Source: Armatimonadetes bacterium CG06_land_8_20_14_3_00_66_21 (GTDB lineage Bacteria; Armatimonadota; Abditibacteriia; CG2-30-66-41). From it: a DNA stretch of 40,582 nucleotides. Position 1 is the first letter of the stretch. Every line of letters begins with the position of its first letter. This document shows positions 6,951 through 18,050 of this stretch, in pieces. Where the stretch lies: NCBI GenBank assembly GCA_002779825.1, contig PEVN01000169.1, positions 1 to 40,582 on the forward strand, in the 5' to 3' direction. Below the pieces are notes generated by a model. It saw only the letters and a program-made list of their open reading frames with translations, ran no database searches and was not told the origin of the DNA. A program made the translations under genes and the position numbers.

Positions 6951-9139
6951 CCGTGTGGAGGCAATCCTGGCGGCTGCTTGCGGTGGGAGCAGCCACAGTC
7001 GCCATGCTCTGTTGTGCAGTTCGGGCGGAGGAAGGCACCGGCACGCTGGTCTTCACCAGCACGCCTGTCGGCGCTTCGGTGCATCTGGACGGCCGGTACG
7101 TTGGTGTGGCGCCGTGCGAAGTGCCGAGCATCGGCTACGGTGCCCATCTTGTGCGCGCGGCGAAGTACCGGTTTGCGGCTGTCGCGCAGGTGGTGCGCGT
7201 CGGCGAACCCAAGGTCCAGGTGCAACTGACGCTGGTCCCCGCAGGGCGCGGCGCCCTCCGGTTTGAGGTGCGGCCCGAACACACCCGGGTCTTCCTGAAC
7301 GGCCAGTCAAAGGGCGAGGCGCCACTGGTGCTCACCGACCTGGCCCCCGGCAAGTACGAGGTGCGGTTGGAGGCGGACTGGAGCCTGCCCTGGCAAGGTC
7401 CGGTCGAGGTGCTTGCGGGACAGGAAGTCGTCGTCAAACGCGAGCTGGAGAGCAAGACGGAGGCGTATCTCCTCGCCGCCATCGAGCGGGACCCCGGCCG
7501 GATCGTGAATTACTACGACCTGGGGCACCTCTACGCTCGCCTGCAGCGGTTCGACGAAGCGTTCAAAGCCTTCGCGAAGGGCTTCGATGCCTGCACCGGA
7601 CCCACCCTCAGCACCAACGAGATGCGGCGCCTCTACGACGAGTTCGACCGGATCTGGGAGGGGCAGTACAGCTTCGCAGACCAGGCAACCCGGGAGGGGC
7701 TACACGCTCGGCTCGTGGCCGAGCTCGACGCCGCCATCCAGCGGCAGCCCCGCAATATCCTCAACTACTACCTCCGATCGCAGTTCTACGAGAAGAGTGG
7801 CGACTACAAGGGCGCGGCTGAGGTTCTGAAGCGAGGCGGGCAGGCCGTCAAGAGCCGACGCGGCAAGCTGTATCTGGAGCAGTACCTGGCCTATATGCGC
7901 TACAACCAGGGCGCCGCCCTGGTTAAGCAGAAACAGCTCGACGAGGCCCTCCAAGTGTACGAGTCGCTGGTGGCCGAGCACCCCAACGCCTGGTACGCCC
8001 GTTCCGCGCTGACGCAAATCGCCAGCCTCTGGCAGAGCCACAAGAAGGACTACACCAAAGCAGTCGAGGCGCAACGACGGTTCCTGCGGCTCTACCCGGA
8101 AGCGGATGAGTGCCCCGGTGTTGTGGCGACCATCGCGTCCTTGTGCCAGAACCAGCTAAAGGACCCTTTGCAGGCCATTGCGGCCTACCGGGAGTATGTT
8201 GACAGATACCCCGACAACGACAGCGCTCCAGCCTACCTGCTGTCCCTCGCCTCGCTGTACAACCAGCAACCGGAGGGGCGCGAGAAGGCCGTGGCGGCGT
8301 GCCAGGAGTTGCTCGGGAAGTACCCCAACACCAGCTACGCAGCGTCGGCGCTGAGCATGTTGTGGAGCTTCCACAATGCCTCGAACCAGAAGGACAAGGC
8401 CGAAGAGGTGCGCGCGAAGCTGCTGCAGGACTACCCGTACAGCCCGCAAGCACAGCAGTTGGAGACGGAGGAAGCCAGGAAGAAGGAACGCCAGGCCGCG
8501 GCGGCGGCCTACTCAGAGGCGGCGAAGCTCGCCAAGAAGGACCCGCCGGGCGCAGCGGCCGCCTACGCCAAGGTGGTGACCGGGTACGCGTGGACGAGCT
8601 ACGCGCGCACTGCGCAAGAGCAGATCATCGCCCTGTGGCAACAGCAGAAGGACGCCGACAAAGAGTTGGAGGCGCGGCGGGAGTTTGTCCGGCTCTTCCC
8701 CGCAGACGAGCGGTGCCCCACGATGCAGTGGCAGATCGGGTACAAGCTGGCCTACCAACTTGAGCGGGTGGAGGAGGGCATCCGGGAGCTGCAGCGGCTC
8801 CTTGAGGTCTACCCCGACAGCGACCAGTGTGTCACCGCCCAGTACTACATCGCCAACGCGTACGCCTTCAGCGGCACCCACTACAGCCGTGAGAAGTACA
8901 TTGCAGAGAATCAGCGCCTGATCGACAACTACCCGGGGTATGACAGTGTCCCCGGCGCGCAACTGAGCCTGGCGCTGAACTACTACTACCAGTTCGAGCC
9001 GGGCGATCTGGAGCGCGGTCGCACCGAACTGCTCAAGGTGGTCGACAAGTACCCCTGGAGCTGGTCGTGCGTCAGCGCGGAGTATTACCTGGACATGCTT
9101 GACGCGGGGATGCAGGCAGAGGAGAACAAGCTGCCGTAG
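6947..9139 (+). CDS. Exported PEGA-domain and tetratricopeptide-repeat protein
   Basis: A 730-residue protein starting at GTG 6947 within the stop of the upstream gene. After a signal peptide (MTVWRQSWRLLAVGAATVAM..., cleavage near CAVRAE) come two PEGA modules: VFTSTPVGASVHLDGRYVG (about residues 34-95) and RFEVRPEHTRVFLNGQSKG (about 103-165). The remaining roughly 550 residues are helical repeats of TPR type with recurring Y-P-(N/D) loops (for example LLGKYPNTSYAASAL, LLEVYPDSDQCVTAQ), similar to YbgF/BamD-like TPRs. PEGA domains are envelope-associated and often bind other surface components. The tight coupling to the LamG-like protein suggests they act together outside the cytoplasm, as inference. 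Confidence 0.8.
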   Translation: MTVWRQSWRLLAVGAATVAMLCCAVRAEEGTGTLVFTSTPVGASVHLDGRYVGVAPCEVPSIGYGAHLVRAAKYRFAAVAQVVRVGEPKVQVQLTLVPAGRGALRFEVRPEHTRVFLNGQSKGEAPLVLTDLAPGKYEVRLEADWSLPWQGPVEVLAGQEVVVKRELESKTEAYLLAAIERDPGRIVNYYDLGHLYARLQRFDEAFKAFAKGFDACTGPTLSTNEMRRLYDEFDRIWEGQYSFADQATREGLHARLVAELDAAIQRQPRNILNYYLRSQFYEKSGDYKGAAEVLKRGGQAVKSRRGKLYLEQYLAYMRYNQGAALVKQKQLDEALQVYESLVAEHPNAWYARSALTQIASLWQSHKKDYTKAVEAQRRFLRLYPEADECPGVVATIASLCQNQLKDPLQAIAAYREYVDRYPDNDSAPAYLLSLASLYNQQPEGREKAVAACQELLGKYPNTSYAASALSMLWSFHNASNQKDKAEEVRAKLLQDYPYSPQAQQLETEEARKKERQAAAAAYSEAAKLAKKDPPGAAAAYAKVVTGYAWTSYARTAQEQIIALWQQQKDADKELEARREFVRLFPADERCPTMQWQIGYKLAYQLERVEEGIRELQRLLEVYPDSDQCVTAQYYIANAYAFSGTHYSREKYIAENQRLIDNYPGYDSVPGAQLSLALNYYYQFEPGDLERGRTELLKVVDKYPWSWSCVSAEYYLDMLDAGMQAEENKLP

Positions 9140-9395
9140 CGTGCCGCCCACTGCGGCAGGCGCGGGCCCACTGCCCCGGCGCCCGACCTGGCAACGTCTT
9201 TGCGCTGTCTCCCGCCTCGTCCCGCCCAAGCCGCCCGTAAGCGGCCGCCCACCTGACTGGGAGCGGAGCGGCACCCCAGAGCGGTGGCGGGGCGCGGCGA
9301 ACGAACGGGGCTGTGAGAGGCGGAGGCGAGAGGTCTGGGTACACGCGGACCCGGAGGCCGTGCCCAGCCGCCTCCAACACGAAGGCCAGCTTGCC

Positions 9396-10847
9396 GTGGA
9401 TTTTGCGCGCTACTTCGAGTACCTGACGACCGGTACCTACCTCGCACTCATCACGATCTGGGCGCTGATCGTGCTCCTCTACGCCGTCGAGTTCCGCCGC
9501 ATTCAGGGGTTCAGCCCGCTCCTCAAGACGCTGCTGATTGTGCTGTTCATCGACGCCGGCAGGACGCTCTTCGAGAGCTTCTACTTCGGCATGTGGTATG
9601 CCGCGAAGACCAACCTGCTCGATCCTCGCCTCTATACGCTGCTCAGTCACCCGGAGCTGTTCATCATCCCAAAGGCGATGAACCTGATCGGGGCGGTCGT
9701 GATCCTGCTGGTGCTGTGCCGCCGGTGGATTCACGACATGGTCGCCGAGGAGACGAAGCAGCAGGAGATCCAGCGGCTCGAGGCGTTCCAGAACGCGGCG
9801 TTCAACGCCATCACGGACCCGGTTGCTGTCCTGGACACGGAGTTCAGGATCGTCATGGCGAACAACGCAACCGTCGAGCTCTACGGGTTGAGCCGTGAGC
9901 AGGTCGTCGGCGGCAAGTGCTCCGCGCTCCTCCACGGCTCCCACGAGCTGTGCGAGGCGTGCCCGGTGGCGACGGTCCTCGAGACCGGGAAGCCGGCCTA
10001 TGCCGAAGTGCTGGCGACCTCCATCAACGAAGTGCTCGCGACTTCAGCGTACCCGCTCAAAGACGCCGAGGGAAACGTCACGGGCGTCATCAAGTACGCG
10101 AAAGTCATCACCGAGCAGAAAAAGCTGGAGGACCAGCGGCGCGCGGTGGAGCAGTTCCGCAACGAGCTGGTCTCACTGGCCTCCCACGAGATCAAGGCGC
10201 CGCTGACCTCCATCCGCGGCTACGCGGAGACTCTCACAAACGGAGCCGCCGAGCTGAACTCGGAGGAGTTCAAGGAGTTCGTCCAGATCATCGATCACGA
10301 GTCGCAGCGCTTGGAGACACTCGTGACCGACTTGCTGGATATGTCTCAGTTGGACGAGGGAAAACTGAGACTGGACCCCGGCCCCTGCGCCCTCGCCTTG
10401 GTCGCCGAGGAGGCGATTCGGGTGACGGTGGGCGCCAGCAGTCAGCACACCGTGGAGGTTTGGGTGCCGCCGGACCTGCCACTGCTCCGGGCAGGCCGGG
10501 AGCGTGTCCGGCAGATCCTCGTGAACCTGCTCAGCAATGCCGCGAAGTACTCGCCCGCCGGTGGGACCGTGGCCCTGACAGCGGGGGCCGTGGGCAGCAT
10601 GGTGCGAGTGAGCGTGTCGGACGAGGGGATTGGCATCCCCCAGGAAGCGCAGGAGCAACTCTTCACCCGGTTCTACCGGGTTCGCTCCCCGGAGACGGCC
10701 GACGTAGAGGGGACCGGCCTCGGGCTGTACATTTGCCGGGAGATCGTGGAGGGGTACGGCGGGCGCCTCTGGGTGGAAAGCACCTCGGGCGACGGCAGCA
10801 CGTTCCACGTGGAACTCCCCGCCGAAACGGCGCCACTCGCCGGCTGA
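9396..10847 (+). CDS. Membrane-bound PAS histidine kinase, orphan
   Basis: A sensor kinase of about 483 residues. Three membrane segments occupy the first 110 residues, followed by a short coil and a PAS domain (FNAITDPVAVLDTEFRIVMAN). The PAS domain contains a Cys cluster, C175-x10-C186-x2-C189, which could bind a metal, heme or FeS group. The HisKA domain carries the phospho-acceptor in SHEIKAPLTSI (His264); the ATPase domain shows the N box (NLLSNAAKYSP), G1 (DEGIGIP), F (LFTRFYRV) and G2 (GTGLGLYI). No response regulator is adjacent. The start is uncertain: GTG 9396 with GAAGG ten bases upstream is preferred, and GTG 9360 is an alternative. The 256 bases before it contain two small GCCGC/GCGGC hairpins but no protein-like sequence. 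Confidence 0.85.
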   Translation: MDFARYFEYLTTGTYLALITIWALIVLLYAVEFRRIQGFSPLLKTLLIVLFIDAGRTLFESFYFGMWYAAKTNLLDPRLYTLLSHPELFIIPKAMNLIGAVVILLVLCRRWIHDMVAEETKQQEIQRLEAFQNAAFNAITDPVAVLDTEFRIVMANNATVELYGLSREQVVGGKCSALLHGSHELCEACPVATVLETGKPAYAEVLATSINEVLATSAYPLKDAEGNVTGVIKYAKVITEQKKLEDQRRAVEQFRNELVSLASHEIKAPLTSIRGYAETLTNGAAELNSEEFKEFVQIIDHESQRLETLVTDLLDMSQLDEGKLRLDPGPCALALVAEEAIRVTVGASSQHTVEVWVPPDLPLLRAGRERVRQILVNLLSNAAKYSPAGGTVALTAGAVGSMVRVSVSDEGIGIPQEAQEQLFTRFYRVRSPETADVEGTGLGLYICREIVEGYGGRLWVESTSGDGSTFHVELPAETAPLAG

Positions 10848-10865
10848 CGAACGCGCACCGGCGGT

Positions 10866-12329
10866 CTACTTCTTGGCGCGCTTCTTCGCAGTGGCGGCGG
10901 GGGGCGTTGCCTTCGGGGCGGCTTTTCTTCGCGTCGAAGACTTGGTCGCCGCCCCCTTGCTGGCTGCTTTCTTCCGGTCGGCCGGTTTCTCTTCCGTGCG
11001 CTGGGGGGGAGGCGGCAGGATTTGCAGACTGGCTTCGGCCCTGGTCTTCGTCTCCTCGTCGTCGTCCCGGCGCATGCGCAAGAGCACATGATGCGCCCGC
11101 GGATCACCGATCTCCCCCAGCGACGAGGCAATCTGTCGCCTGACTGCCGCCTTGGGATCCTTGGCGATCTTGAGCAGTGGGATTACCGCCGAACGGTCCT
11201 TCAGCTTGCCCAAGGCCTCGACCACATGGAGCCGGACGCTCCATTCCGGATCACGCAGTGCTTCACACAGCGGGGGAACCACAGCCGGGTCCGCCACCAG
11301 ACCCAGACCGCGAGCCGCCGTCACCCGGACGACCCAATCGTCGTCGCCCAGAGCGGATACCAGCGCGTCGACCGCGGCCGGTCCGCCGATGCCCGCGACT
11401 GCCTGGGTGATGCTGTAGCGGACGTCTGGGTCTTCGTCTTTGATGAGCTTCTTGAGCGCGTCGAGCGCCCGAGCGTCACCGATCTCGCCCAGTGCCAACG
11501 CCGCGTATCGGCTCACGCGGATGTTGTCATCAGCAAGGGACTCGATGAGGGGCAGTACGGCGCGCTTGTCTTTGAGCCGACCCAACGCCTCGACGACCCA
11601 CCGCCGAACGACGTAGTTGCCATGCGTCAACGCAGTGGTCAGGGCGGGAACCGACTCCGGGCCGATCTTCACCAGGGCGTCGGTTGCGGCTCGGCGAACG
11701 TCGATGCTGGGAGAGTCGAGACAGAAGATGAGCGCCTTGATCCCCTCCGGGTCGGCCAACTGGCCGAGGGACTCCGCTGCATACCGAGTGAGGTCGACGT
11801 TCTCGCTGCCCAGGATTTCGACAAGCGGCTTGGTAGCCCGGGTGCTGCCCAACTGCCCCAGGGAGACGATGATCGCCTTCTGAACGTCGGTCACCTCGGT
11901 GGGCAGCCGCTTGATGAGGTCCGTCGCGACAGACTTCCGACCGGTGAACCCCAGTACCTCGGCACACCACTTGCGGACCACGTGCTCGTCTGGGGTGTTG
12001 TTCAGCCCCTCCAGGAGCTGGTCCACCGCTTCCGCACCCAGGAGCTTGAGCCCCTCAGCGGCGGTGCGTTGTACGTTGAGGCTGGTGTCGCGCAGACCGT
12101 CCATCAGCGGCTTGATGCTCCGCTTGTGGCAGATCTTGCCCAGCGCGACGGCGGCAGCCATGCGCACTTGGTATGAGGCACCCGATTGGAGCGCGTCTGT
12201 CAACGGCGTGATTGCCGCCAACCCGCAACCGACGATCTCGTCGATAATCGGCTCTTGAGCTGTCTCACTCTTACCGTCAAGCTCTGAGATGAGACGGTCG
12301 ATGTCACAGGCTTTCGACTTTCTCGCCAA
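10866..12329 (-). CDS. HEAT-repeat (PBS lyase-type) protein with basic tail
   Basis: A 487-residue protein of about 13 HEAT-like repeats of roughly 31 residues. The recurring pattern is (V/I)PPL.EAL.D....VR..AA.ALG.I.D..A, for example VVPPLCEALRDPEWSVRLH and VRRAATDALVKIGPESV. Such repeats are protein-binding scaffolds; some bind DNA lesions or phycobilins, but nothing here points to a specific partner. The last about 50 residues are rich in Lys, Ala, Pro and Arg and end AKKRAKK, resembling histone-H1-like or nucleic-acid-binding tails. The start is a TTG at 12329, the only plausible one after an in-frame stop, with GGATGG about nine bases upstream. No signal peptide. Transcribed separately from aconitase, about 300 bases downstream of it. 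Confidence 0.8.
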   Translation of the reverse strand: MARKSKACDIDRLISELDGKSETAQEPIIDEIVGCGLAAITPLTDALQSGASYQVRMAAAVALGKICHKRSIKPLMDGLRDTSLNVQRTAAEGLKLLGAEAVDQLLEGLNNTPDEHVVRKWCAEVLGFTGRKSVATDLIKRLPTEVTDVQKAIIVSLGQLGSTRATKPLVEILGSENVDLTRYAAESLGQLADPEGIKALIFCLDSPSIDVRRAATDALVKIGPESVPALTTALTHGNYVVRRWVVEALGRLKDKRAVLPLIESLADDNIRVSRYAALALGEIGDARALDALKKLIKDEDPDVRYSITQAVAGIGGPAAVDALVSALGDDDWVVRVTAARGLGLVADPAVVPPLCEALRDPEWSVRLHVVEALGKLKDRSAVIPLLKIAKDPKAAVRRQIASSLGEIGDPRAHHVLLRMRRDDDEETKTRAEASLQILPPPPQRTEEKPADRKKAASKGAATKSSTRRKAAPKATPPAATAKKRAKK

Positions 12330-12634
12330 CGGTCAACACCATCCAATCTGGAATTGGGCGGGCTGTAAGGCGCTCCCCAACTCGACCCGACTGCCGTCAC
12401 GCACCGGCCGGCCGGGCGCCAGTCGGTGTTCTTGCGACCGCTCCCTCGCCCCCTTGCCCCCCGAGCGGATACCCCCCGTCGTCCCGAAGTACCGTTCCTC
12501 GCCGACACGGACTCCTGCGCTCGCGGCAGTGCCCTTCGCGGGAACACACAGAGGTGGCATAGGGCGCTATCGAATGCAACTGACCTGCCACGACACCCCA
12601 ACCACCAGCTCCATGGCGTCAGCCCGGCGCCTTG
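12330..12634. other. 305-base intergenic stretch between aconitase and HEAT gene
   Basis: No ORF with protein-like composition, tRNA-like cloverleaf or clear hairpin terminator is visible. It must contain the promoter of the minus-strand HEAT gene, but I cannot pick convincing -35/-10 boxes. Confidence 0.4.
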
Positions 12635-15346
<2,712 letters not shown>

Positions 15347-15415
15347 CTTCCCTGCTCCCTCTGTCTGCATGCCCCTTCCAACAACAGTATGGCGTCCCCT
15401 GGCGGCAACCGAGTG

Positions 15416-16765
15416 TCAGGCAGCCGCGGCGCCGGTGGGAGGGGCGACCTCAGCCCGATAGCCGGCCTTCGTCACCGCCTGCACGAGCGTGTCGACGCTC
15501 GGCGCCGTCCCCAGGATGCAGGCCCGTCCTGATTCGAGATCGACGTGCACTGATGTCCCGGGAGCAGCGGCACGAAGCGCCTCCTCCACATGGCGACGGC
15601 AGTTGTCACAGGTCATGCCGGTTACCAGGAGTTCCGCCCGGGGGGCGTCAGGCGCCGTCGGCGCGACTTCCGGGCGAGCCAGTCGCGCCCGCATTCGCTG
15701 GTGGAACGCGCGAGCCAAGAGCACTGCCAGCAGCACGCCTGCAACTCCGGTCAGCCACGTGACTCCGCCATGCTGGTGGTGGGCTGAGTACGCTGGCAGC
15801 CCCAGCCCGCCGGTTACGGTCTCAAACAGCAAGCCCATGGCGATGGAAAGCGCCACGATCGTGCCGACATAGACGGCCACGGTGCGCTTGCCCAATGCCT
15901 TTGCGAACACCGCGATCGTGGCGGCATTCGTCGCCGGCCCCGCAACCAGGAAGACCAACGCTGCGCCCAGCGGCATGCCCTTCGCCACCAAAGCGGCGGC
16001 AATGGGCACCGACGCCGTGGCGCAGACATACATGGGTACTGCGACGACCACCACGGCGATCATCGAGACGAGCTGCCCGCCCAGCTTCCAGCCGAAGGCG
16101 GAGTACACCGTTGAGGTGCCGGTCGACACGGCAATCATCGAGACGAACTGCCCTCCCAGCTTCTCCGGCGAGAGCGATCCGGGCGGCAGCAGCGTCCCGA
16201 TCAGCCCGGCGATCAGCACGCCAACGACAAGCCAACCCGCCACATCCTGGACAAGCTCAACCAGACCGAAGCGCACCGCCAACCGAACCTTGTCCGCGAG
16301 CCCAAGAGCGACACCGGCTTGCTCTTGTCGGCTGCCGGGCTCGACCGGCGGGCTGTGGTCCAGCGCCGCCGCCAACCAACCTCCGACGACGCCAGTTACC
16401 AGTGCGGCCACGACCCGAAAGAGCGCGAAGGGGAGTCCCAGAAAGGAGTACGTGACCAGGATTGAGTCGACCCCGGTCTGGGGCGTCGCGATGAGAAACG
16501 CGGTGATCGGCCCGCGCCCCGCCCCTTGTTTCCGCAGCGAGCTGGCGAAGGGGATCACGCCACAGGAGCACAGCGGCAGGGGGATCCCAACCAGTGCCGC
16601 CTGCACCACTTGCAGCCATCCACGCCCGCCCAGGTGGCGCACGACCCAGGCGCGCGGCACCAACACATACAGGGCGCCCGCCAAAGCGAAGCCCAACAGC
16701 AGGTACGGCGCCATCGCGACGAACACGCCAGCGGTGTTCCGCAGGATCTCGGTAACCAATGCCAT
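15416..16765 (-). CDS. Permease of the SO_0444 (Cu/Zn efflux) type fused to a heavy-metal-associated domain
   Basis: A 449-residue membrane protein with about eight to ten hydrophobic segments. PLPLCSCGVIPFASSLR and ATPQTGVDSI are signatures of the DUF318/SO_0444 permease family, which also shows the conserved CATAS motif here. The C-terminal about 70 residues form an HMA domain with the metal site GMTCDNC (Cys386, Cys389), a ferredoxin-like fold that carries Cu(I), Zn or Hg. A His-rich loop (SAHHQHGG) precedes it. Known relatives export metals, so metal efflux is the likely role. The sequence KLGGQ(F/L)VSMIAV occurs twice, 25 residues apart, from a 75-base internal duplication (see separate entry). 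GGAGAAG lies about eight bases before the ATG. Confidence 0.85.
   Translation of the reverse strand: MALVTEILRNTAGVFVAMAPYLLLGFALAGALYVLVPRAWVVRHLGGRGWLQVVQAALVGIPLPLCSCGVIPFASSLRKQGAGRGPITAFLIATPQTGVDSILVTYSFLGLPFALFRVVAALVTGVVGGWLAAALDHSPPVEPGSRQEQAGVALGLADKVRLAVRFGLVELVQDVAGWLVVGVLIAGLIGTLLPPGSLSPEKLGGQFVSMIAVSTGTSTVYSAFGWKLGGQLVSMIAVVVVAVPMYVCATASVPIAAALVAKGMPLGAALVFLVAGPATNAATIAVFAKALGKRTVAVYVGTIVALSIAMGLLFETVTGGLGLPAYSAHHQHGGVTWLTGVAGVLLAVLLARAFHQRMRARLARPEVAPTAPDAPRAELLVTGMTCDNCRRHVEEALRAAAPGTSVHVDLESGRACILGTAPSVDTLVQAVTKAGYRAEVAPPTGAAAA
16053..16163. repeat. Internal 75-base duplication within the permease gene
   Basis: A 36-base segment at 16053-16088 recurs at 16128-16163 with three mismatches, exactly 75 bases (25 codons) apart. 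In the protein this gives KLGGQFVSMIAV followed by KLGGQLVSMIAV, with the 13-residue spacer STGTSTVYSAFGW. The duplication keeps the frame and lies just before the membrane segment carrying CATAS. Confidence 0.85.
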
Positions 16766-16895
16766 CTACGGTCTTCTCCACACGTGTCGCGCGACGCTGC
16801 TGCCGTGCGAACGGCACCCGGCGAGGAGTTGTGCGTTCGTCACGGTTCCGGCGCGCTCCTATTAGTATGCGCCATTCGCTCGCCGCAAGCTGCTG

Positions 16896-16925
16896 TTGGC
16901 CCCCGGCCAAGGCGTGCGTTACAAT
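16896..16925 (+). promoter_or_regulatory. Putative sigma70 promoter of the Trm112-like gene
   Basis: TTGGCC (16896-16901), an 18-base spacer and TACAAT (16920-16925) lie about 60 bases before the start codon of the Trm112-like gene, in the gap shared with the divergent permease gene. The -35 box is imperfect. Confidence 0.45.
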
Positions 16926-16985
16926 ACCACCACGACTGTTTGCAGCGGCTGACGACGACACCAGACCCCCACGGAGAACCCGCAC

Positions 16986-17264
16986 ATGAGCAACGAACAG
17001 AAGCCCGCCCCAAATGACGACCTCCCCATCAGCGCCGACCTGCTGGAGATCCTCCGCTGTCCCCTGGCAGTGCAGTGGAAGGACAAGGGCGACGACCCCG
17101 GCCAACTGCGGCTGGTCCACAACTGCTGGCTGGTGTGTGACGACTCGGGCCTAAAGTACCCCCTCGTCGAGGGCATCCCGGTGATGCTCATCGAGGAAGG
17201 CGAGAAGTGGAAAGGCACGCCCGAAGCCGACCTGCCCGTGCCGCCGCCGAACCCGCAGGCGTAG
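16986..17264 (+). CDS. Trm112-family small protein
   Basis: A 92-residue protein with the family pattern LLEILRCP near residue 22 and YPLVEGIPVMLIEEG near residue 58. Trm112 proteins are small zinc-ribbon partners that activate methyltransferases; bacterial homologues are often of unknown partner. Here the two zinc knuckles are reduced: the first reads CPLA instead of CPxC and the second VCDDS instead of CxxC, so canonical four-Cys zinc binding is not possible. The C-terminus is Pro-rich and probably disordered. CGGAGA lies about nine bases upstream of the ATG. It stands alone between a divergent permease gene and a convergent phosphoesterase gene. Confidence 0.8.
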   Translation: MSNEQKPAPNDDLPISADLLEILRCPLAVQWKDKGDDPGQLRLVHNCWLVCDDSGLKYPLVEGIPVMLIEEGEKWKGTPEADLPVPPPNPQA

Positions 17265-17293
17265 TCGGGCACCCTCCCGGAAGCGCTGGCCGC

Positions 17294-17977
17294 TCAGACT
17301 GTCCGGGCTGATCGTGCCCTGTCGAGCACGGCGCGAGGGTACTGCACCAGCGCCAACTCAACTCGCCCGTTATGCGCGTGTCCCACGTAGTACCCCGCGC
17401 TCCCCTCCCTCGGCTTCGCGGGATCCAGGCACGTCAGCACGCTCTGCTCGACAGACTCGAAGCGGTCAATTCGCTCCAGGTGCTGGTGGGCGCAGAGGTA
17501 CTGGGCGCACCCCAACGAATCCAGCAGCCTGACCCGGTCGGTCTCATCCAGTAACTCCAGGTAGTGGTGGCCGAACAGGACAACTGGGTCCCTGCCCTGC
17601 GCCGTCAGCACACCGTCCAGCCAGGTCCACTGCGCCACGTTCAGCGGCGTCTCCGTCGTGTCGAGGCACACGAATGGCAGCCCCTCCCATTCGAACGAGT
17701 GCCAGTGCTTCCCGAGGAAGTCGAAGAAACGCCTGTCGGCCGCCCCCTGGTTCTCGTTGTTGCCGCGGACGTAGTGGCACTTGAAGTCGGTGAGGTCGAG
17801 GAGTCGGTGCAAATGGTGGTAGCTTTCCGCCTGGCCGTCGGCAGTGAGATCACCCAGAAAGAGGACGAACTCGGGCGCGTGCCGCCGCATGTCGGCCAAC
17901 GCCCAGGCTAACGCGTTGGACTGCGCGGTGGGCTCGGCGCTGAGGTGGCAGTCGGCGATGACGGTGAACTGAGGCAT
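17294..17977 (-). CDS. Calcineurin-like metallophosphoesterase
   Basis: A 227-residue enzyme with the five-motif order of the superfamily: ADCHLS (D-x-H), FLGDLTADG (GD), RGNNENQG (GN, with N in place of the usual GNH(D/E)), LFGHHYLE and CAHQHLERI (the GHxH equivalent). Such enzymes use two metals to cleave phosphomono- or diesters; the substrate cannot be read. The altered GNNE and AHQH motifs resemble the cAMP phosphodiesterase/Icc-like branch. AGGAG lies about nine bases before the ATG. It follows the DUF2961 gene by 73 bases on the same strand and may be co-transcribed with it. Confidence 0.8.
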   Translation of the reverse strand: MPQFTVIADCHLSAEPTAQSNALAWALADMRRHAPEFVLFLGDLTADGQAESYHHLHRLLDLTDFKCHYVRGNNENQGAADRRFFDFLGKHWHSFEWEGLPFVCLDTTETPLNVAQWTWLDGVLTAQGRDPVVLFGHHYLELLDETDRVRLLDSLGCAQYLCAHQHLERIDRFESVEQSVLTCLDPAKPREGSAGYYVGHAHNGRVELALVQYPRAVLDRARSARTV

Positions 17978-18050
17978 TGGGCTGAGCTCCTGGTTGCCGC
18001 CGGCACCAGCCGGTGGAACCTGATTCCTCTCTACGCACTGGGGCGCGCGC

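Noticed and set aside
9140..9395. Coding sequence between the PEGA/TPR gene and the kinase, as a longer kinase N-terminus
   Set aside because: The residues are Arg/Pro-rich and not protein-like, and the frame overlaps the previous gene; the membrane segments begin after 9396.
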